Assembly (NCBI GenBank): GCA_000435635.1
Contig: FR882127.1
Coordinates: 25,836-33,045, forward strand
DNA length: 7,210 nt
Direction of reading: 5' to 3'
Source of the DNA: Prevotella sp. CAG:1320
GTDB lineage: Bacteria > Bacteroidota > Bacteroidia > Bacteroidales > Bacteroidaceae
Positions 5,046 to 7,210 of this stretch are shown piece by piece (the first letter of the stretch is position 1; each line of letters opens with the position of its first letter). The notes beneath the pieces were generated by a model. It had not been told where the DNA came from, ran no database searches, and saw only the letters and a program-made list of their open reading frames with translations. The translations under genes and the position numbers were made by a program.

Positions 5046-5888
5046 TTATTTCCTGACCAGTCTCCAGCCCCTGACGAGGCTCCACACGCCGATGGCGATG
5101 AGCGGCAGGGAGAGTATCTGGCCCATGTCTATGGGCAGGCTGGCCTCGAAGGCTTCCTGTATCTCCTTGGTGTATTCTATCAGGAAGCGGAAGGTGAAGA
5201 TGAGGGTGAGGCAGAGGCCGAAATAGAGTCCCTTGCCCACGCTCTTCGGCCCCAGCCGGCGGTAGACAAAGAGGATGAGGAGGAAGAAACAGAAGTAGGC
5301 GAGCGACTCGTAGAGCTGGCCGGGATGGCGGGGATAGCCGTCCACCTTGGCGAAAATGAATGCCCAGGGCACGTCGGTCACCTTGCCGATAATCTCTGAG
5401 TTCATCAGGTTGCCCAGTCGGATGAACGTGGCCGTGATGCCCGAGCAGATGCCCATGTTGTCCAAGACCATCCAACCCGACATCTTCTCGTTGCGGCAGT
5501 AGAGCCAGATGCCCACCAGCATGCCTATCACGCCGCCGTGGCTGGCAAGTCCCTCATAGCCCGTGAGCCGCCAGCCGCCTTCTGGCAAGTGGCGAATAGG
5601 CAGGAGCATCTCCACCACGTGGTCCCAGGCCGAGAGGTAATAGTCGGGTTGGTAGAAAAGGCAGTGCCCCAGGCGGCCGCCTATCAGCACGCCGATGAAT
5701 ATGTAGAAGAAGAGCGACTGCGCCTGCTCCACCTTGAAGCCCTGCTGCTTGTAAATCTTCTGCATCAGGAGCAGGCCCAGGCCGAGGCCTATCATCCAGC
5801 AGAGCGCGTAGTAGCGCACGGCGAAGGAGCCTAGGTGGAAGGCGATAGGGGAGGGGTCCCAGACGATGTAGTTGAGGAAGGGAATCAT
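5046..5888 (-). CDS. lgt: Prolipoprotein diacylglyceryl transferase
   Basis: Inner-membrane enzyme for the first step of lipoprotein maturation: it transfers the diacylglyceryl group of phosphatidylglycerol to the lipobox cysteine of prolipoproteins. The 280 residues match the usual length, with several hydrophobic segments. Recognisable motifs are RYYALCW (25-31), GGRLGH (70-75), GLASHGG (113-119, His117), the Lgt signature FIRLGNLMNSEIIG (155-168, with Arg157, Asn160 and Glu165), RHPGQLYE (187-194) and RFLIEY (234-239). By comparison with E. coli Lgt, His117 corresponds to His103 and Arg157 to Arg143; Arg234 lies in the region of Arg239. ATG 5888 is 21 bp after the ychF stop codon, so the two are probably co-transcribed. 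Bacteroidales need the enzyme heavily because their surface is rich in lipoproteins. Confidence 0.96.
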   Translation of the reverse strand: MIPFLNYIVWDPSPIAFHLGSFAVRYYALCWMIGLGLGLLLMQKIYKQQGFKVEQAQSLFFYIFIGVLIGGRLGHCLFYQPDYYLSAWDHVVEMLLPIRHLPEGGWRLTGYEGLASHGGVIGMLVGIWLYCRNEKMSGWMVLDNMGICSGITATFIRLGNLMNSEIIGKVTDVPWAFIFAKVDGYPRHPGQLYESLAYFCFFLLILFVYRRLGPKSVGKGLYFGLCLTLIFTFRFLIEYTKEIQEAFEASLPIDMGQILSLPLIAIGVWSLVRGWRLVRK

Positions 5889-5909
5889 GACACTAGGGGA
5901 TATGAATGG

Positions 5910-7016
5910 TTATACATTGAAGCGGAAGTGCATGATGTCGCCGTCCTGCACCACGTACTCCTTGCCCTCTATGCCCAGCTTGCCTGCCTCGCGCACGGCG
6001 GCCTCCGAGCCGTAGTGGATATAGTCCTCGTACTTGATGACCTCGGCGCGGATGAAACCCTTCTCGAAGTCCGTGTGGATGACGCCGGCACACTGCGGCG
6101 CCTTCCATCCCTTGTGGAACGTCCAGGCCTTCACCTCCATCTCGCCCGCGGTGATGAAGGTCTGCAGGTTGAGCAGGGCATAGGCTTTCTTGATGAGTCG
6201 GTTCACGCCGCTCTCCTCCAGTCCCAGCTCGTCGAGGAACATCTTCTTGTCCTCGTAGGTCTCCAGGCTGGCGATGTCCTCCTCGGTCTTGGCGGCTATC
6301 ACCAGGGCTTCCGCTCCCTCGGCGGCGGCCATCTCTTCCACCTGCTTGCTATATTGGTTGCCCGACTTGGCGGAGCTTTCGTCCACGTTGCAGACATAGA
6401 GCACCGGCTTGGCCGTGAGCAGGAACAGGTCGTGGGCCACCTTTTGCTCCTCCTTGCTCTCGAAGGTGACGGAGCGGGCGTTCTTGCCTTGCTCCAGCAC
6501 GTTCTTGTAGGCTTCCAGCACGCCCACCGCTATCTTGGCGTCCTTGTTGTTGCCCACGGAGGCTATCTTCTGCTGCTTGGAGAGCTGTCCCTCTATGGTT
6601 TCCAGGTCTTTCAGCTGCAGTTCGGTGTCTATGATCTCCTTGTCGGCCAGGGGATTGACGGGGTCTCCGCCCTCGCGCACCACGTTGTCGTCGTCGAAGC
6701 AGCGCAATACGTGGATGATGGCATCCGTCTCGCGGATGTTGCCCAGGAACTTGTTGCCCAGCCCCTCGCCCTTGGAGGCGCCTTTCACCAGTCCCGCTAT
6801 GTCCACTATCTCACACGTGGCGGGCACGATGCGGCCAGGGTGCACCAGCTCGGCCAGCTTGTTGAGTCGCTCGTCGGGCACGGTGATCACGCCCAGGTTG
6901 GGCTCTATCGTACAGAAAGGGAAGTTGGCTGCCTGCGCCTTCGCGCTGGAGAGGCAGTTGAACAGCGTAGACTTGCCCACGTTGGGGAGTCCCACTATAC
7001 CACATTTTAAAGCCAT
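5910..7016 (-). CDS. ychF: Redox-regulated ATPase YchF (Obg-family P-loop NTPase, OLA1 homologue)
   Basis: The 368-residue protein is a near-universal ribosome-associated P-loop NTPase. Visible motifs are G1 GLPNVGKS (9-16), the switch region NFPFCTIEPNLG (31-42), G3 DIAGL (72-76) and a TGS-type C-terminal domain (about 284-367, with the usual HTDFEKGFIRAEVI). At the G4 position it has NVDE (210-213) in place of the GTPase motif NKxD. This is the family's known departure, linked to ATP use instead of GTP. A helical insert spans about 128-205. ATG 7016 is preferred because MALKCGIVGLPNVGKS is the conserved N-terminus; a TTG start at 7049 would lie inside the promoter box. It is probably the first gene of an operon with lgt. 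Confidence 0.96.
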   Translation of the reverse strand: MALKCGIVGLPNVGKSTLFNCLSSAKAQAANFPFCTIEPNLGVITVPDERLNKLAELVHPGRIVPATCEIVDIAGLVKGASKGEGLGNKFLGNIRETDAIIHVLRCFDDDNVVREGGDPVNPLADKEIIDTELQLKDLETIEGQLSKQQKIASVGNNKDAKIAVGVLEAYKNVLEQGKNARSVTFESKEEQKVAHDLFLLTAKPVLYVCNVDESSAKSGNQYSKQVEEMAAAEGAEALVIAAKTEEDIASLETYEDKKMFLDELGLEESGVNRLIKKAYALLNLQTFITAGEMEVKAWTFHKGWKAPQCAGVIHTDFEKGFIRAEVIKYEDYIHYGSEAAVREAGKLGIEGKEYVVQDGDIMHFRFNV

Positions 7017-7046
7017 GTTTTGTCTATTGTATTGTTTAACCGCCTG

Positions 7047-7054
7047 CAAAGTTA
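7047..7054 (-). promoter_or_regulatory. Candidate -7 promoter element of ychF-lgt
   Basis: The minus strand reads TAACTTTG, a full match to TAnnTTTG. Transcription would start near 7041 and leave a leader of about 25 nt, A/T-rich and without a Shine-Dalgarno sequence. A clear -33 element is not visible. Confidence 0.55.
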
Positions 7055-7143
7055 ATGGAAATTATCGAGATAGCGGGCACTTCTCGGGAAAATGATGAAG
7101 TGTTAAAAGTTTGGGCGGGCGCGTGGCGGCCGGAAAAAACGCG

Positions 7144-7151
7144 TAACTTTG
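7144..7151 (+). promoter_or_regulatory. Candidate -7 promoter element for a gene beyond the right edge
   Basis: TAACTTTG on the plus strand matches the Bacteroidetes -7 element and points rightward, divergent from the ychF promoter about 90 bp away. The bases after it contain only a very short frame (GTG 7184 or ATG 7192 to TAA 7204-7206), so the main gene would start beyond the window. Confidence 0.5.
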
Positions 7152-7210
7152 CCGTCGACAACCCGATTATTCACTAAATAACGTGAGTTCGATGAATTTA
7201 GAATAAGTCA

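Noticed and set aside
5835..7010. Long plus-strand open frame (391 codons) opposite ychF and the start of lgt
   Set aside because: It is antisense to clearly conserved genes, has no recognisable motif, and its open state reflects the G/C-biased codon use of the minus-strand genes.
5910..7016. Loss of the GTPase G4 motif (NVDE instead of NKxD) as a sign of a broken gene
   Set aside because: This substitution is normal for the YchF family and linked to its preference for ATP.

Overview
The window looks like a chromosomal segment of an anaerobic Bacteroidales bacterium (Bacteroides/Phocaeicola/Prevotella-like). The evidence is an oxygen-sensitive class III ribonucleotide reductase with an ATP-cone, a Bacteroidetes-style outer-membrane receptor (carboxypeptidase-regulatory domain, plug, OMP_b-brl_3-type barrel), several promoters of the Bacteroidetes -7 type (TAnnTTTG), and A/T-rich leaders without clear Shine-Dalgarno sequences. 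All five protein genes lie on the minus strand.

Layout from right to left, the direction of transcription. (1) 7016-5046: ychF, a universal P-loop ATPase/GTPase, and lgt, prolipoprotein diacylglyceryl transferase, lie 21 bp apart. They look like one operon with a -7 box upstream (7047-7054) and a strong intrinsic terminator downstream (5008-5039). (2) 4874-4548: a small membrane protein with an N-terminal CXXC/CXXC zinc ribbon, with its own candidate promoter. (3) 4547-4077: a 471-bp gene-free stretch holding a five-copy tandem array with an exact 22-bp period, a REPIN-like inverted pair of GTAG-footed hairpins, a weak hairpin, and the promoter and leader of the next gene. (4) 4076-1737: an orphan outer-membrane beta-barrel/TonB-receptor-like protein with no SusD partner in view. 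(5) 1736-1301: a second gene-free stretch (436 bp) with four palindromes spaced 22-23 bp apart that also look like back-to-back terminators, a lone REP half, and the long hairpin-bearing leader of nrdD. (6) 1300-1: the first 433 codons of nrdD, running off the left edge. At the far right (7144-7151) a promoter-like box points the other way, towards a gene outside the window.

The genes themselves are mostly housekeeping (dNTP synthesis, lipoprotein maturation, ribosome-associated ATPase) plus one surface receptor. The less expected content is in the two intergenic stretches. They carry two arrays, unrelated in sequence, that share one architecture: an odd-length palindrome with a central C or G, repeated every 22 bp, with the central base switching between copies. 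They also hold a REPIN-like element and a related half-element. I see no defence system, prophage, integrase, transposase, CRISPR array, tRNA or rRNA.
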